From Petrosia ficiformis (lineage: Eukaryota; Porifera; Demospongiae; Haplosclerida; Petrosiidae), in NCBI GenBank assembly GCA_947044365.1, contig OX345647.1, forward strand, positions 165,001-229,000: a stretch of 64,000 nt of DNA, written 5' to 3'. Position numbers and translations under genes: made by a program. How positions within the stretch are numbered: the first letter of the stretch is position 1; each line of letters opens with the position of its first letter. This document shows positions 53,601-63,304 of the stretch, in pieces. The notes beneath the pieces were generated by a model. The model was not told where the DNA came from and ran no database searches. It saw only the letters and a program-made list of their open reading frames with translations.

Positions 53601-56600
53601 CACTGAGTTTCTCAATGTATGCAATAGCAGAGTGCATACATGGTGACATTTCAGCCTATTAGTAATGATATGTAAAACATGTTACTATATTTAGAACAAT
53701 ACATGTTACTATATTTAGAATATTGATATATGTTACTATATTTAGAACAATACATGTTACTATATTTAGAATATTAATACATGTTACTATATTTAGAATA
53801 TTAATACATGTTCCTATATACAGAACAATACATGTTACTATATTTAGAATATTAATACAGGTTACTAAATTTAGAATATTAATACATGTTACTATATTTA
53901 GAATATTAATACAGGTTACTAAATTTAGAATATTAATACAGGTTACTATATTAATACATGTTATTATATTTAGAATATTAATACATGTTACTATATTTAG
54001 AACAGTACGTGTTACTATATTTAGAATATTAATACATGTTACTATATTTAGAACATTAATACAGGTTACTATATTTAGAATATTAATACATGTTCCTATA
54101 TTTAGAACAATACATGTTACTATATTTAGAATATTAATACATGTTCCTATATTTAGAACAATACATGTTACTAAATTTAAAATATTAATACAGGTTACTA
54201 TATTAATACATGTTACTATATTTAGAATATTAATATATGTTACTATATTTAGAACAATACATGTTACTATATTTAGAATATTAATACAGGTCACTAATTT
54301 TAGAATATTAATACATGTTACTATATTTAGAATATTAATACATGTTGCTATATTTAGAACAATACATGTTACTAAATTTAGAATATTAATACAGGTTACT
54401 ATATTAATACATGTTACTATATTTAGAATATTAATATATGTTACTATACTTAGAACAATACATGTTACTATATTTAGAATATTACTACAGGTCACTAATT
54501 TTAGAATATTAATACATGTTACTATATTTAGAATATTAATACATGTTACTATATTTAGAACAATACATGTTACTATATTTAGAATATTAATACAGGTCAC
54601 TAATTTTAGAATATTAATATATGTTACTATATTTAGAATAATACAATGTTTCTATATTTAAAATATTGCTTTAAACTCCTTTTTTTTAAACTAGTTTTTA
54701 CCTTAAAGAATGTAGGTAAGATATATTCATCACAGGAACTGAAGGGTTGAAATAAAGCAGTCAATTCTTGAAGAGTAATGTTCTCAGTATATAATATATT
54801 ATCTCTTATATGACCTATACCACCATGATAGGCAAACTGAATAGTAGAGAAATGAGATGGGATTAAAAGAATTGATATATATATATATCAACTTACAGTA
54901 TTCATAAAATCTACAAGCCAGCCCTTCGGATCCTGAGTGTAGAGAGTGGGTGTAGTTAAATGTAATTATAATTATTATTTTACCTTTCGAGTAGTAAATG
55001 CCGGACATACTGCAAACACACCATCATCTCCCAACTGGTTTAACCAGTATGTTGGACCTGTTCTACGACCTCTGTTACGAGTATGAAATGAATTATCAGC
55101 ATTAAATGCCTGTGAAAGAATGGACCGATAAATGAATAGATAGATAGATCACTGAATATATTAATGAATGGATAGATGAATAGATAGATGGATGAATGGA
55201 TAGATAGATAGATACTTAGATAGATACACTGTATACTTACAGTAGAGAGTAGATTCAGTAGATATATTGGAATAGGTTTATATTTTAATCTAACACTGAT
55301 AAGTTCTATCATTATTAAACACATTTCTTTAATTCCTTTCATAATTAATTCATCCCATCTCACTACAGCCTCGTGAGTCAGGAGCTGAAATAATAACACA
55401 AATACAATATCAGTATAATACATGTATATAAGATCTCTGCATTACCTTATCAAATGAACAGGTCATTGTTCTCTCAAGAAATTTCACACAATTCTCATCA
55501 GCTTCAGCAACTCCAGGCCCTGTAAATATAACAGAGAAACAAACAAACATGACAATTGTACATATATACATACATGTACATGTACATTTAATCAATATAA
55601 TGTACATGTACACATATTATACACCAGCTATAAACATGTAGGGATGTGCGATACCACTAAATAATAGTATTGCGTATCGCTGCCAAAAATATCACGATAC
55701 GATACAGTATCACGATATTTGAAATAATATTGAAACACTTATAAAAAGTAAATAAATGTCCTATTTGGATGTATTTGTCAAGAAATGGTAAAAGAAATCG
55801 ATGAAAGTTATGCACACTAGCTTTTTTAAGCTATCAAATTACACAAATTAGAAAAACCATGTTTACTAAACTGTCCATTCCAGTGTATCGATACACCCAA
55901 AAGCTAATATTGTATCACGATATTGAACGAAAATATCGATATTTCGATATATCGATACGTATCGCACATCACTATAAACATGTACACACAAATCATATAT
56001 GCATGTACATACATATATTTAAACACATGTACATATATACACATGTACATACAATCACTACAATCAGGTACATACATTCACATAATCACACATACATTAT
56101 ATATACCTTCTTTCATCATCCTAATGGTGGATAACATACATATAGCTAATGATTCCTCTCTTTTATAAGGTATGGACCATTGATCAGTATGAACTCTCGC
56201 TTCTAGCTCATAATAATGAGTTAATGGAAATTCCATTGATTTAGTATTTCCTGTTTCTTCATCATTATTAGGTGTGTTTGTTGGTGTTGGGTCTTCCATC
56301 TACAATATACAATCACACAATTACAATATACCCACAAAAAATATCTTCACTTCTTCCACTACCTCCCTCACATATCCCACAGAGCATACCTTCACCTCTT
56401 CCACTCCCTCCTTCACATATCACAATGCCTATGCTCTCCCCATCCATTACCTCCCTCACATATCACACAATGCCTACCTTCTCCTCTTCCACTCCCTCCT
56501 TCACATATCACAATGCCTATGCTCTCCCCATCCATTACCTCCCTCACATATCACACAATGCCTACCTTCTCCTCTTCCACTCCCTCCTTCACATATCACA

Positions 56601-57447
56601 ATGCCTATGCTCTCCCCATCCATTACCTCCCTCACATATCACACAATGCCTACCTTCTCCTCTTCCACTCCTTTCCTCACTTCCTCATCATCTCCTTCCA
56701 TTAGAGAGGTCTCTACCTCTCCAGAATACGGTAAGTCTTGATGATCATCTATAATATCTTCATATGAAGGAGGTGGATCCTCTGGAATAATGGGATCGGT
56801 CACGTCCAAATCTTTCATACGATCTTCTTCAAGACTATAACTAACTGTTGTACTGTCTTTGTCAGAATCTGTCTGATTTATATGGCTTTCCTAAAAGGCA
56901 CAAGAGTATGAGAATGAGTCCATTAAAAAGGTCCCATACCTGTATCTCCATGTCTCCTTCATAACCAGATATTCTCTCAAAACTGCCATGGGATGATAGA
57001 GGAGGTGGAGCATCATCAGGAAATAATAAATGCAACGCCTCCTGTGTGATAATTTAAATATTTGGTTCTTTACACTCCCAATAACCCCATCTTCTCTCAC
57101 CCTCCCCCTAACGCCAACCTTCATCACTTTTCTCACCCTCCCCCTAATGCCGTCCTTCGTCCAATCTCCTTCATCACTTTTCTCACTCTCACCCTAACGC
57201 CGTCCTTCATCACCTTTCCCAACCTTCTTCTAATGCCATCCTCTATCACTTCTCTCACTCATCACTTTTCTCATCCTCCCCTTAATGTCTTATCATCAGA
57301 TAATATTACCTCTAAATTATTACTAGTTTGTCTCAGAATTCCTCTAATTTGCTCTTCATCTTCAATTCCCATTGATTTAAGGACCGTCACATTATTATCC
57401 AACTCAGTGTCCACTTGTAACTCAGTCTCATCTTCTTTATCACTCAT
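33008..57447 (-). CDS. USP24: Ubiquitin carboxyl-terminal hydrolase 24 (USP24)
   Basis: Large deubiquitinase that removes ubiquitin from proteins; human USP24 is reported to act on DDB2 and p53. I rebuilt 61 coding exons totalling 7680 nt (2559 aa; the human protein is about 2620), with every junction phase agreeing. The N-terminus has a UBA domain (about 22-60). A conserved [11 protein letters not shown] block follows, then long helical repeats, a ubiquitin-like stretch (about 960-1029), the USP core (about 1637-2020) and a conserved tail ([11 protein letters not shown]). The core has a Cys box, QQDA-type box (EHQDASEFF), two CxxC pairs, KRFDYDW, a His box (GHYYAF, His about 1906) and [12 protein letters not shown]. 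The FPW and KRTC-LPSVLV features fit USP24 better than USP9X. Oddities: a 24 bp duplication doubles the Cys motif, and one exon has a duplicated acceptor. Introns hold most of the satellite DNA here. Confidence 0.95.
33835..34638. repeat. USP24 intron with a 50 bp minisatellite
   Basis: From about 34165 to 34615 a 50 bp unit (contains TATGAACATAGTATTAAATA and CTAACTCAATATAGATACTG) repeats about nine times, nearly perfectly. The part at 33835-34160 is AT-rich without recognised content. Confidence 0.93.
34695..34988. repeat. (ATGGATAGATGA)n microsatellite
   Basis: Interspersed ATGG, ATAG and ATGA tetramers in the intron between two USP24 exons (35033-35098 and 34639-34687). Open reading frames through it are low-complexity (SIHPSIHL) and not genes. 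Confidence 0.9.
36125..37553. repeat. USP24 intron with inverted minisatellites and (ACAT)n
   Basis: The intron carries an array of ACTGGACTGG-type units at 36205-36420 and the reverse-complement type (CCAGTAGTCCAG) at 37105-37190. An ACAT/ACAC microsatellite lies at 37248-37490. The 36420-37105 interval is AT-rich with no gene recognised. Confidence 0.85.
37968..38087 (-). repeat. 60 bp tandem duplication across an exon start of USP24
   Basis: A 60 bp unit that includes a CAG acceptor and the first 33 nt or so of the exon occurs twice (identical at 38000 and 38060). Both acceptors keep the reading frame, so the exon can start at 38000 or, with 20 extra residues, at 38060. Confidence 0.9.
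40150..40327. repeat. (ATGT)n/(GT)n microsatellite
   Basis: ATGT units passing into GT units, ending a few bases before the donor side of the short QDA-box exon (40341-40394) of USP24. Confidence 0.9.
40602..41066 (-). other. USP24 intron with purine-rich tract and a decayed exon-end copy
   Basis: A GA-rich top-strand tract at 40605-40760 gives a pyrimidine-rich RNA on the minus strand. At 41011-41044 there is an imperfect copy of the end of the Cys-box exon and its GT donor (original at 41064-41097), separated by 53 bp. Confidence 0.75.
41155..41202 (-). repeat. Perfect 24 bp in-frame tandem duplication in the USP24 Cys box
   Basis: Two identical 24-mers (41155-41178 and 41179-41202) make the protein read [18 protein letters not shown]. 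Eight residues are inserted just before the usual catalytic Cys context, giving two Asn-Ala-Gly-Ala-Thr-Cys motifs. The frame stays open. A collapse or expansion error in assembly cannot be excluded from this sequence alone. Confidence 0.93.
41250..43857. repeat. 2.6 kb perfect (ATGT)n tetranucleotide array
   Basis: About 650 uninterrupted copies of ATGT on the top strand. On the minus strand this is (TACA)n and makes up almost the entire 2631 nt USP24 intron 41249-43879. Only about 24 nt at the 5' side are non-repeat, and the 3' splice site AG sits directly at the end of the array. ORFs of up to about 1000 codons here are artefacts of a 12 bp-compatible repeat with no stops. Confidence 0.98.
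44095..44395. repeat. (ACAT)n/(ACAC)n microsatellite
   Basis: ACAT and ACACAT units with ACATGTACAT interruptions, in the USP24 intron between exons 44428-44557 and 43880-44024. Confidence 0.93.
45260..45835. repeat. 23 bp AT-rich minisatellite in a USP24 intron
   Basis: About 24 imperfect copies of a unit of about 23 bp, AATATTAATGTTACTATATTT followed by AG. The same motif forms a second array at 53685-54660. Confidence 0.93.
47660..49150. repeat. About 171 bp satellite array in a USP24 intron
   Basis: About eight head-to-tail monomers. Landmark GGAACAG occurs at 47831, 48002, 48195, 48367, 48539, 48710, 48881 and 49052, giving steps of 171, 193, 172, 172, 171, 171 and 171 bp. The longer step holds an inserted palindrome (48055-48098). 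Monomers share AACATCCCTATGTAACTCTA and GATCAAAATTACTGGAGAAT. Edge copies are more diverged, as in satellites grown by unequal exchange. Confidence 0.95.
48055..48098. repeat. 44 bp perfect palindrome inside the satellite
   Basis: Perfect inverted repeat centred on ACTA/TAGT at 48076-48077, each arm 22 nt, built from the satellite motif containing TTCATGGTCTGATTAGAA in both orientations. Confidence 0.9.
49655..49940. repeat. GAATGTACTAATGGTTGATT minisatellite
   Basis: Repeated units combining TGGACTAATGGATGAATGTA and CTAATGGTTGATTGGACTAA, about 31-62 bp higher-order period, in the USP24 intron between exons 49955-50062 and 49601-49642. Confidence 0.9.
50070..50155. repeat. GGA-rich purine tract
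   Basis: Top strand is almost pure purine (GAGGAAGAGGAGGAG). On the minus-strand transcript it is a pyrimidine tract in a USP24 intron. Confidence 0.8.
51130..51318. repeat. GGGA-rich purine tract
   Basis: GAGGGAGGGAGTGAGGGAAG type sequence in a USP24 intron. Runs of three G separated by short loops give it G-quadruplex potential on the top strand; the pre-mRNA carries the C-rich complement. Confidence 0.8.
52735..53088. repeat. CCAGTCACACCCACTATATC minisatellite
   Basis: About a dozen imperfect copies of a 25-30 bp unit with GACCAGTCACACCCACTATA in the USP24 intron between exons 53094-53197 and 52598-52705. Confidence 0.9.
53680..54665. repeat. About 27 bp minisatellite in a USP24 intron
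   Basis: About 36 imperfect copies of ATACATGTTACTATATTTAG plus AATATTA. Stop-free frames on both strands (about 312 codons) are by-products. It shares GTTACTATATTTAGAATATT with the array at 45260-45835. Confidence 0.94.
55639..55972. mobile_element. hAT-like MITE in a USP24 intron
   Basis: A non-coding element of about 334 bp with short terminal inverted repeats: AGGGATGTGCGATAC at the left and the complement of AGTGATGTGCGATACG at the right. The interior is rich in CGATA/ATCG motifs. Both ends are flanked by the direct repeat CTATAAACATGTA, consistent with a target-site duplication plus terminal overlap. Class assignment rests on resemblance of the ends to known hAT-type MITEs. Confidence 0.7.
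56340..56653. repeat. 88 bp pyrimidine-rich minisatellite copying a USP24 exon end
   Basis: Three to four units spaced 88 bp. Each includes the complement of the last bases and donor of exon 56654-56890 (minus strand GTGGAAGAGGAGAAGGTAGG). Only the 56653 donor is used in the model. Confidence 0.85.
57075..57300. repeat. Pyrimidine-rich minisatellite in USP24 intron 1
   Basis: Imperfect copies of TCATCACTTTTCTCACCCTC and CCCCTAATGCCGTCCTTC fill the first USP24 intron. On the minus-strand RNA they are purine-rich. Confidence 0.8.
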
Positions 57448-58042
57448 TCTGTAATACTAAACATTATATATTATGGTTGAAGTCCTGACAGTAATATAGT
57501 ATAATTATAGGATGGAGTTTGGAATTATAACAAAGTATATATGTATTTCCTGCTGATAGATTACAAGTAGTTTATTAATTCTGGTCATGTTTTTCATCTA
57601 CTAGCATTCAGTCCTTGGTTTCAGTCTTGGTTTCAGTTACGTTAATTAATTAAATATTTCGACAGCTCAAGTTGATAACAGGTAGTTTGCTAGCTGGCTT
57701 AGGCATACAGTAATCCAGAAAGATTACAACTATAAATAGCAATAATACACACCTACTTGAGATAAGGATAATAATATAGTGAATTACATAATTATAAACA
57801 GATTATGTTAATAATTACATTTATTTTAATTAGTACACACACATCTTGTAAATCGTGTTTTATGATATAATTCATTTATTAATATTTTATTAGTAATATA
57901 CACTTCTACTCACCTTGTAGCTCCTGTAAAAGGTTCTGTTAGCCCACCTTCCAGTAAGGAGAAATTGTAACCTTGTAGGCGGGTATTATGATCACGTGAT
58001 ATTTTGGAAACCAGAAAAGGGTGTGGCTGGTCTCATAAAGTA
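57448..58042. promoter_or_regulatory. Divergent promoter region USP24 / IFT25
   Basis: 595 bp separate the ATG of USP24 (minus) and of IFT25 (plus). It is AT-rich without a clear TATA box near IFT25. TCACGTGA, an E-box palindrome, lies at 57992-57999, about 45 bp before the IFT25 ATG. Shared regulation is inferred from the head-to-head layout. Confidence 0.45.
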
Positions 58043-60271
58043 ATGACTAATTTAGCTAGCTCTAATGAAGGAGCAAAAGTGATATTAGCATCTTCTAATG
58101 ATGACAATTACCCACCTGAGGCAATCATTGATGGGTAAGTCCCTTATAATTTCATTAATATAATAATTATTATTACTTTTTTTAGTAACCCGATCTCTTA
58201 CTGGTTAACAACTGGAATGTTTCCACAGCAGTTTATAATATCATTTAGATGTTTGGTTGCTATGGATTCAATACTCCTACGTTGTACAAAAGGTTATTAA
58301 TTAGATATTTTTTTAAGAATTTGATCTCTTTTTCCGTCTTCGCAAATAGTTCAAAGATTAAGAATAGAACGCTCAGAAAATACAAAGCCTGTTAATTTTC
58401 AAGCTGTCACAGAGAAAGGTACATACATATGGTCTCACATGCTAATCACATGACAATTATATTAGATACCGAAGCAAAAGATGATGAGATTCAACTAGTG
58501 AAACATGAAGTGAACTTTTGATATCTATCTGTATCTATATATCTATCAATCAATACATCTATCCATCCATCAATACATCTATTCATCCATCAATGCATCT
58601 ATCCATCTATCAATGCATCTATCCATCTATCAATGCATCTATCCATCTATCAATACATCTATCCATCTATCAATGCATCTATCCATCTATCAATGCATCT
58701 ATCCATCTATCAATGCATCTATCCATCTATCAATGCATCTATTCATCCATCAATGCATCTATCCATCTATCAATACATCTATCCATTTATCAATACATCT
58801 ATCCACCTATCAATACATCTATCCATCTATCAATACATCTATCCATCTATCATTACATCTATCCATCTATCAATACATCTATTCATCCATCAATGCATCT
58901 ATCCATCTATCAATGCATCTATCCATCTATCAATGCATCTATCCATCTATCAATGCATCTATCCATCTATCAATACATCTATCCATCTATCAATGCATCT
59001 ATCCATCTATCAATGCATCTATCCATCTATCAATGCATCTATTCATCCATCAATGCATCTATCCATCTATCAATACATCTATCCATTTATCAATACATCT
59101 ATCCACCTATCAATACATCTATCCATCTATCAATACATCTATCCATCTATCATTACATCTATCCATCTATCAATACATCTATTCATCCATCAATGCATCT
59201 ATCAATGCATATATCCATCATTCTATCATTACATCTATCCATCTATCAATACATCTATTCATCCATCAATGCATCTATCAATGCATATATCCATCATTCT
59301 ATCATTGCATCTATCCATCTATCGATACATCTATCCATCTATCAATGCATCTATCCATCTATCAATGCATCTATTCATCCATCAATGCATCTATCCATCT
59401 ATCAATACATCTATCCATCTATCAATGCATCTATCCATCTATCAATACATCTATCCACCTATCAATACATCTATCCATCTATCAATACATCTATCCATCT
59501 ATCATTACATCTATCCATCCATCAACACATCTATTCATCCATCAATGCATCTATCAATGCATATATCCATCATTCTATCATTACATCTATCCATCTATCG
59601 ATACATCTATCCGCCTATCAATGCATCTATCCATCCATCAATACATCTATTCATCCATCAATGCATCTATAAATGCATATATCCATCATTCTATCATTAC
59701 ATCTATCCATCTATCAATGCATCTATCCATCTATCAATGCATCTATCCATCCATCAATACATCTATTCATCTATCAATGCATCTATTCATCCATCAATGC
59801 ATCTATCCATCCATCAATACATCTATTCATCCATCAATGCATCTATAAATGCATATATCCATCATTCTATCGTTACATCTATCCATCTATCGATACATCT
59901 ATCCATCTATCAATGCATCTATCCATCTATCAATGCATCTATCCATCTATCAATGCATCTATTCATCCATCAATGCATCTATCAATGCATCTATCAATGC
60001 ATCTATCCATCTATCAATGCATATATCCATCATCTATCAATGGATCTATCTGTTCATCTATTGATGGTGCATCTGTCCATACATCTATTTATCCATTTAT
60101 TGATACATATTATGATAGTATATCTATCTATCCATACATACAACTGTTTATCTGTTAATCTTTTAGTTTCCAAAGACCACAGCTACATACATAAAGATTA
60201 TAATATTAAGTGGATTTGATAACTTCATATCAATACACTCAATAATAGTAACTGGAACTACTGTCAAATGA
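58043..60271 (+). CDS. IFT25: Intraflagellar transport protein 25 (IFT25/HSPB11)
   Basis: Subunit of the IFT-B complex that pairs with IFT27 and works in cilia. Five exons: 58043-58134, 58186-58292, 58350-58418, 58466-58509, 60167-60271; total 417 nt, 138 aa plus stop (human protein 144 aa), all phases consistent. Diagnostic segments are SSNEGAKVILASS, PPEAIIDGNP, TTGMFPQQFIISF and, in the last exon, TATYIKIIILSGFDNF. The family's Asp-Gly-Asn-Pro turn and Thr-Thr-Gly-Met-Phe-Pro strand, part of the Ca-binding jelly-roll, are kept. The last intron (58510-60166) is nearly all minisatellite, so gene finders may end the gene at an in-frame stop just after exon 4. Presence fits an animal with flagellated cells. 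Confidence 0.93.
58530..60130. repeat. 20 bp minisatellite in the last IFT25 intron
   Basis: About 80 tandem copies of CATCTATCCATCTATCAATG with variants, some with ATTCATCCATC. Stop-free frames of up to about 500 codons are repeat artefacts (IYPSINASIHLSM); the true coding exon follows at 60167. Confidence 0.97.
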
Positions 60272-60340
60272 CGAGTGGATGAACCAATTAATAGTTAATT
60301 AACCAGTTAATTATGTATTTTTGGATTACAAGAGCAATAT

Positions 60341-60346
60341 TTTATT
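60341..60346 (-). terminator. Poly(A) signal of TRAPPC13
   Basis: Minus-strand AATAAA lies 60 nt past the TRAPPC13 stop (60406), a normal distance for polyadenylation. Confidence 0.5.
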
Positions 60347-60405
60347 AAACATTTGTTTGTACAGTTATACTTGTATTGGGAGAGTTAATTAGGTGTGGGT
60401 GTGGT

Positions 60406-63304
60406 TTAGTAGTCATGTGATACAAATACACTCCCTAGTTTCAATATGGGATATCGTTTCTGATTGTTCAACATGTCAATAAATATCACATTGCCAATTG
60501 CCTGTAATAATAATGAATAATGAATAATTAATGAGACACACCCCTTTTAATACATATATAATTACTTGTATTCCTGGTAGAATGGGTAGTAAATTCAATG
60601 TTATATCCAGACATTCTTGGGGTCCCAACTCCTGCAGGGTCTGGAATTAACAAAATCCTTTCAAAGGGCCCAAAGATATTTATAAACAATACCTCATTAG
60701 TAATTCCACACCAAAGGGTACCAGCACCGGGTTGTCTCTCTAACTGATATCGTAATCTCATTTCACGATTTCTAAAACACAATTATAAATATGATATATA
60801 GTATTAATTATTTCACTTACGTGTTATTAGATAATGTAATACTAATAGGGAATTGTCTTTCTAGTTGTACTATACCAGGTGACTCGCTTAATGTAACTTG
60901 TAATTCATGAGGTGGAGGTATCTATGAGAATAGGTTAAGAGTAATATGTGGAGTTCGTTATTAAGTGAAGATATGCTATAAATTATATTTATAATGTTCT
61001 TTATAGTGCGGTGTCTATCACTTGACATTTCTAGTGGGTATGGTTGCAGGGTAGCTATGAATTATGGATTCTTTATCATGCTGTTAATGTAATCATGTGA
61101 CTAGTATATTAAAATGTGATTGGTTCAATGTCATGTGATATACACTAACTAACTATAATAGACACTGTTGAACTATATACAAGTATAATTAAACTAAAAT
61201 TATTATCTTACTACGTACCACAGCTTTTAGTTGACCTGTCTGTATTCTACCTCTCTCTCCAAATCTTCCTCTCCATACTATATCCATTTTACCAACTGAT
61301 ACACTAACTGCCTGTTGAGAAAATAAATTCATTTATATTGGACTGGACCCCATTCTCACTCACTCTAGTTCCGGCTCCTGACTGATGTACAGGTATTTGA
61401 GGGGTAATATGAAATAAATATTGTCTGTTAGTATGTGGAGAGAATATATCATCTTTACCAAATACTGAACATCTAATAAAAATAAGAAAAATGTACAAGA
61501 TATGTATGTATGTATGGATGTATGTATGTATGTATGTATGGATGTATGGATGGATGGATGGATGGATGGATGGATGGAGGGAAGGATGGATGGATGGATG
61601 GATGGAGGGAGGGATGGATGGATGGATGGATGGATAGATGGATGGATGGATGGATAGATTGATAAACGAATAGATGTACTCACCCTTCTGTAGTAGTATT
61701 AAGATCAACAGATATGAATCCAGCTGCTGGATCAAATGAAACTACATCCAGAAACACAGAATGTGGCATTACATTCTGTATCTGTACAGTTAATAGAACA
61801 TTATTCTATTTGAAAAAACAAAATAATTATATAATATAATGTAGAATATATAATTATATACCTCTACCATCTGAAAATCTGGTCTAACTTCCAATGGTTT
61901 ACTAACCTGTAATGGTAAATATATATTAATAACTATTAATGATTATTAATAACTATTAATAACTACTAATAATTATAATTAATAATAATTAATAACTATT
62001 AATAAATATTAATAACTACTAATAACTACTAATTAATAACTATAATAATTATTAATAACTATATATTAATAACTATTAATAATTAATAATAATTAATAAC
62101 TATTAATAACTATTAATATATAACTATTATCTATTAATAACTATTAATAATTATTAAAAACTATTAATTATTGACTATTAATAACTATTAATAATAGTTA
62201 ATAATTATTAATAATTATAAATAACTATTAATAACTATTGATATATAACTATTAATAACTATTAATAATAGTTAATAATTATTAATAACTATTGATAACT
62301 ATTACTAATTAAATAACTATTAATAACTATTAATAACTATTCTTACATTAAATTGTTGTAGTCTTCTTAATAATTTCTCTTCTCCACTCGGTAAAGTGTA
62401 GCTCACAGTACAAACTAAACTAAAGGAAGAATGATCTATCTATTTATGTATCTATCTATTTATCTCTCTATCTATCTATCTATCTATCTATCTGTCTGTT
62501 CACACTTACTTGTGTTCTCCCATATCTTTCACATCATGATTTAAAATACGATCTATTCTTTCATTTGGTGACATTATAGAAAGAGGTGGAGTTTGATGTA
62601 GTAATACACGATTATGAGATGATGTTACCACTTCAACCTGAAAAATATTATATATCAATTCATCAATACATCCATCCATTCAGTCATCTATTCATTCATG
62701 CGTCCATTCATGCATACATCGAACCATCCATCTATTCATTAATTCATCCATTCATTCATCTATTCATCTATCCATTCATTCATCCATCCTTCATCTATCT
62801 ATCTATCTATCTATCTATTGGCTTGCCTTCAATACAACATCATTAACAGGTTCATGAATATCATTACATAAAGATACATAAACACGATATGTCTCTCCAA
62901 GAAATATCTGATTACCCTTGCCTGGACTAGAAGAGAGAAATTAATTACTGTTAATACAGGTAGGGTATTACTCACGTATTAATTAAAGGTAATTCCAACA
63001 TACTACTAATGGGGAGTCCAGGAAGAGTGGGCGTGGCTGTAGCATCTTTATTAAATTCCGCTTCTAACACTCGACCTGGTAATCTGATGTGACTTACAGA
63101 CAAACATACATATATCGGTACTAACCCAAATGATCCCATTGTTCTCCCATAGATATAGGTGTGGTCATTAAATTAGGTTTTGATAGTCGTGTCACTATAG
63201 TAGTATAGATATAGTTTGCATTTAATCACGTGATCTATACAAGACAGTGACTCACCTGTTAGTCCTAAGGCATGTTCCTGTACTTGCAAATGGGGGACAT
63301 CCAT
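60406..63304 (-). CDS. TRAPPC13: Trafficking protein particle complex subunit 13 (TRAPPC13)
   Basis: Subunit of the TRAPP complex that acts in vesicle traffic at the Golgi. Exons: 63256-63304, 63126-63194, 62976-63075, 62827-62926, 62510-62637, 62347-62419, 61862-61906, 61684-61805, 61364-61472, 61219-61311, 60821-60921, 60693-60771, 60566-60640, 60406-60501; total 1239 nt, 412 aa (human 417), all phases agree. Conserved stretches are [65 protein letters not shown] and GTLWCGI. Two introns are unusual: 62638-62826 starts with GC instead of GT, and 60641-60692 is only 52 nt. A continuous frame runs through that tiny intron, but splicing restores the conserved C-terminus. The ATG at 63304 is preferred over an out-of-frame ATG slightly upstream. 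Confidence 0.94.
60478..60483 (+). terminator. Possible poly(A) signal of IFT25
   Basis: Plus-strand AATAAA about 207 nt past the IFT25 stop. It lies opposite the last coding exon of TRAPPC13, so use of it would give overlapping antisense 3' ends. Confidence 0.35.
61500..61670. repeat. (ATGG)n/(ATGT)n microsatellite
   Basis: ATGG and ATGT tetramers fill the TRAPPC13 intron between exons 61684-61805 and 61364-61472. The SIHPSIHP reading frame is an artefact. Confidence 0.93.
61915..62345. repeat. (TAATAACTAT)n AT-only minisatellite
   Basis: Repeated ATTAATAACTATTAATAA units in the TRAPPC13 intron between exons 62347-62419 and 61862-61906. It is almost devoid of G. Confidence 0.92.

Larger units (their letters stand above)
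49464..57447 (-). other. USP24: USP24 exons 1-28 (UBA, helical repeats, ubiquitin-like segment)
   Basis: Exon map: 57310-57447, 56940-57041, 56654-56890, 56107-56299, 55446-55519, 55241-55384, 54984-55109, 54897-54932, 54702-54836, 53419-53655, 53250-53370, 53094-53197, 52598-52705, 52450-52548, 52233-52394, 51942-52090, 51790-51880, 51577-51708, 51335-51529, 51076-51120, 50926-51021, 50681-50766, 50556-50622, 50346-50456, 50187-50285, 49955-50062, 49601-49642, 49464-49549. The first exon carries the UBA core ([16 protein letters not shown]). Exons 24-25 carry the ubiquitin-like part. Boundaries were read by eye from GT/AG sites and homology to USP24. Confidence 0.88.

Noticed and set aside
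53659..54661. Opposite-strand frames of about 312 codons
   Set aside because: Translation of a 27 bp AT-rich minisatellite in a USP24 intron; no domain and a periodic peptide.
57961..58000. RFX X-box upstream of the ciliary gene IFT25
   Set aside because: A GTAACC half-site is present, but no second half-site at correct spacing was found.
58518..60219. Overlapping plus-strand frames of 384, 411 and 528 codons
   Set aside because: A 20 bp minisatellite open in all three forward frames gives the same Ile-Tyr-Pro-Ser peptide. It lies in the last IFT25 intron.
60528..60782. Continuous 84-codon frame as the TRAPPC13 C-terminus
   Set aside because: It runs through a 52 nt intron. Removing the intron gives the conserved [11 protein letters not shown] continuation and the final exon.
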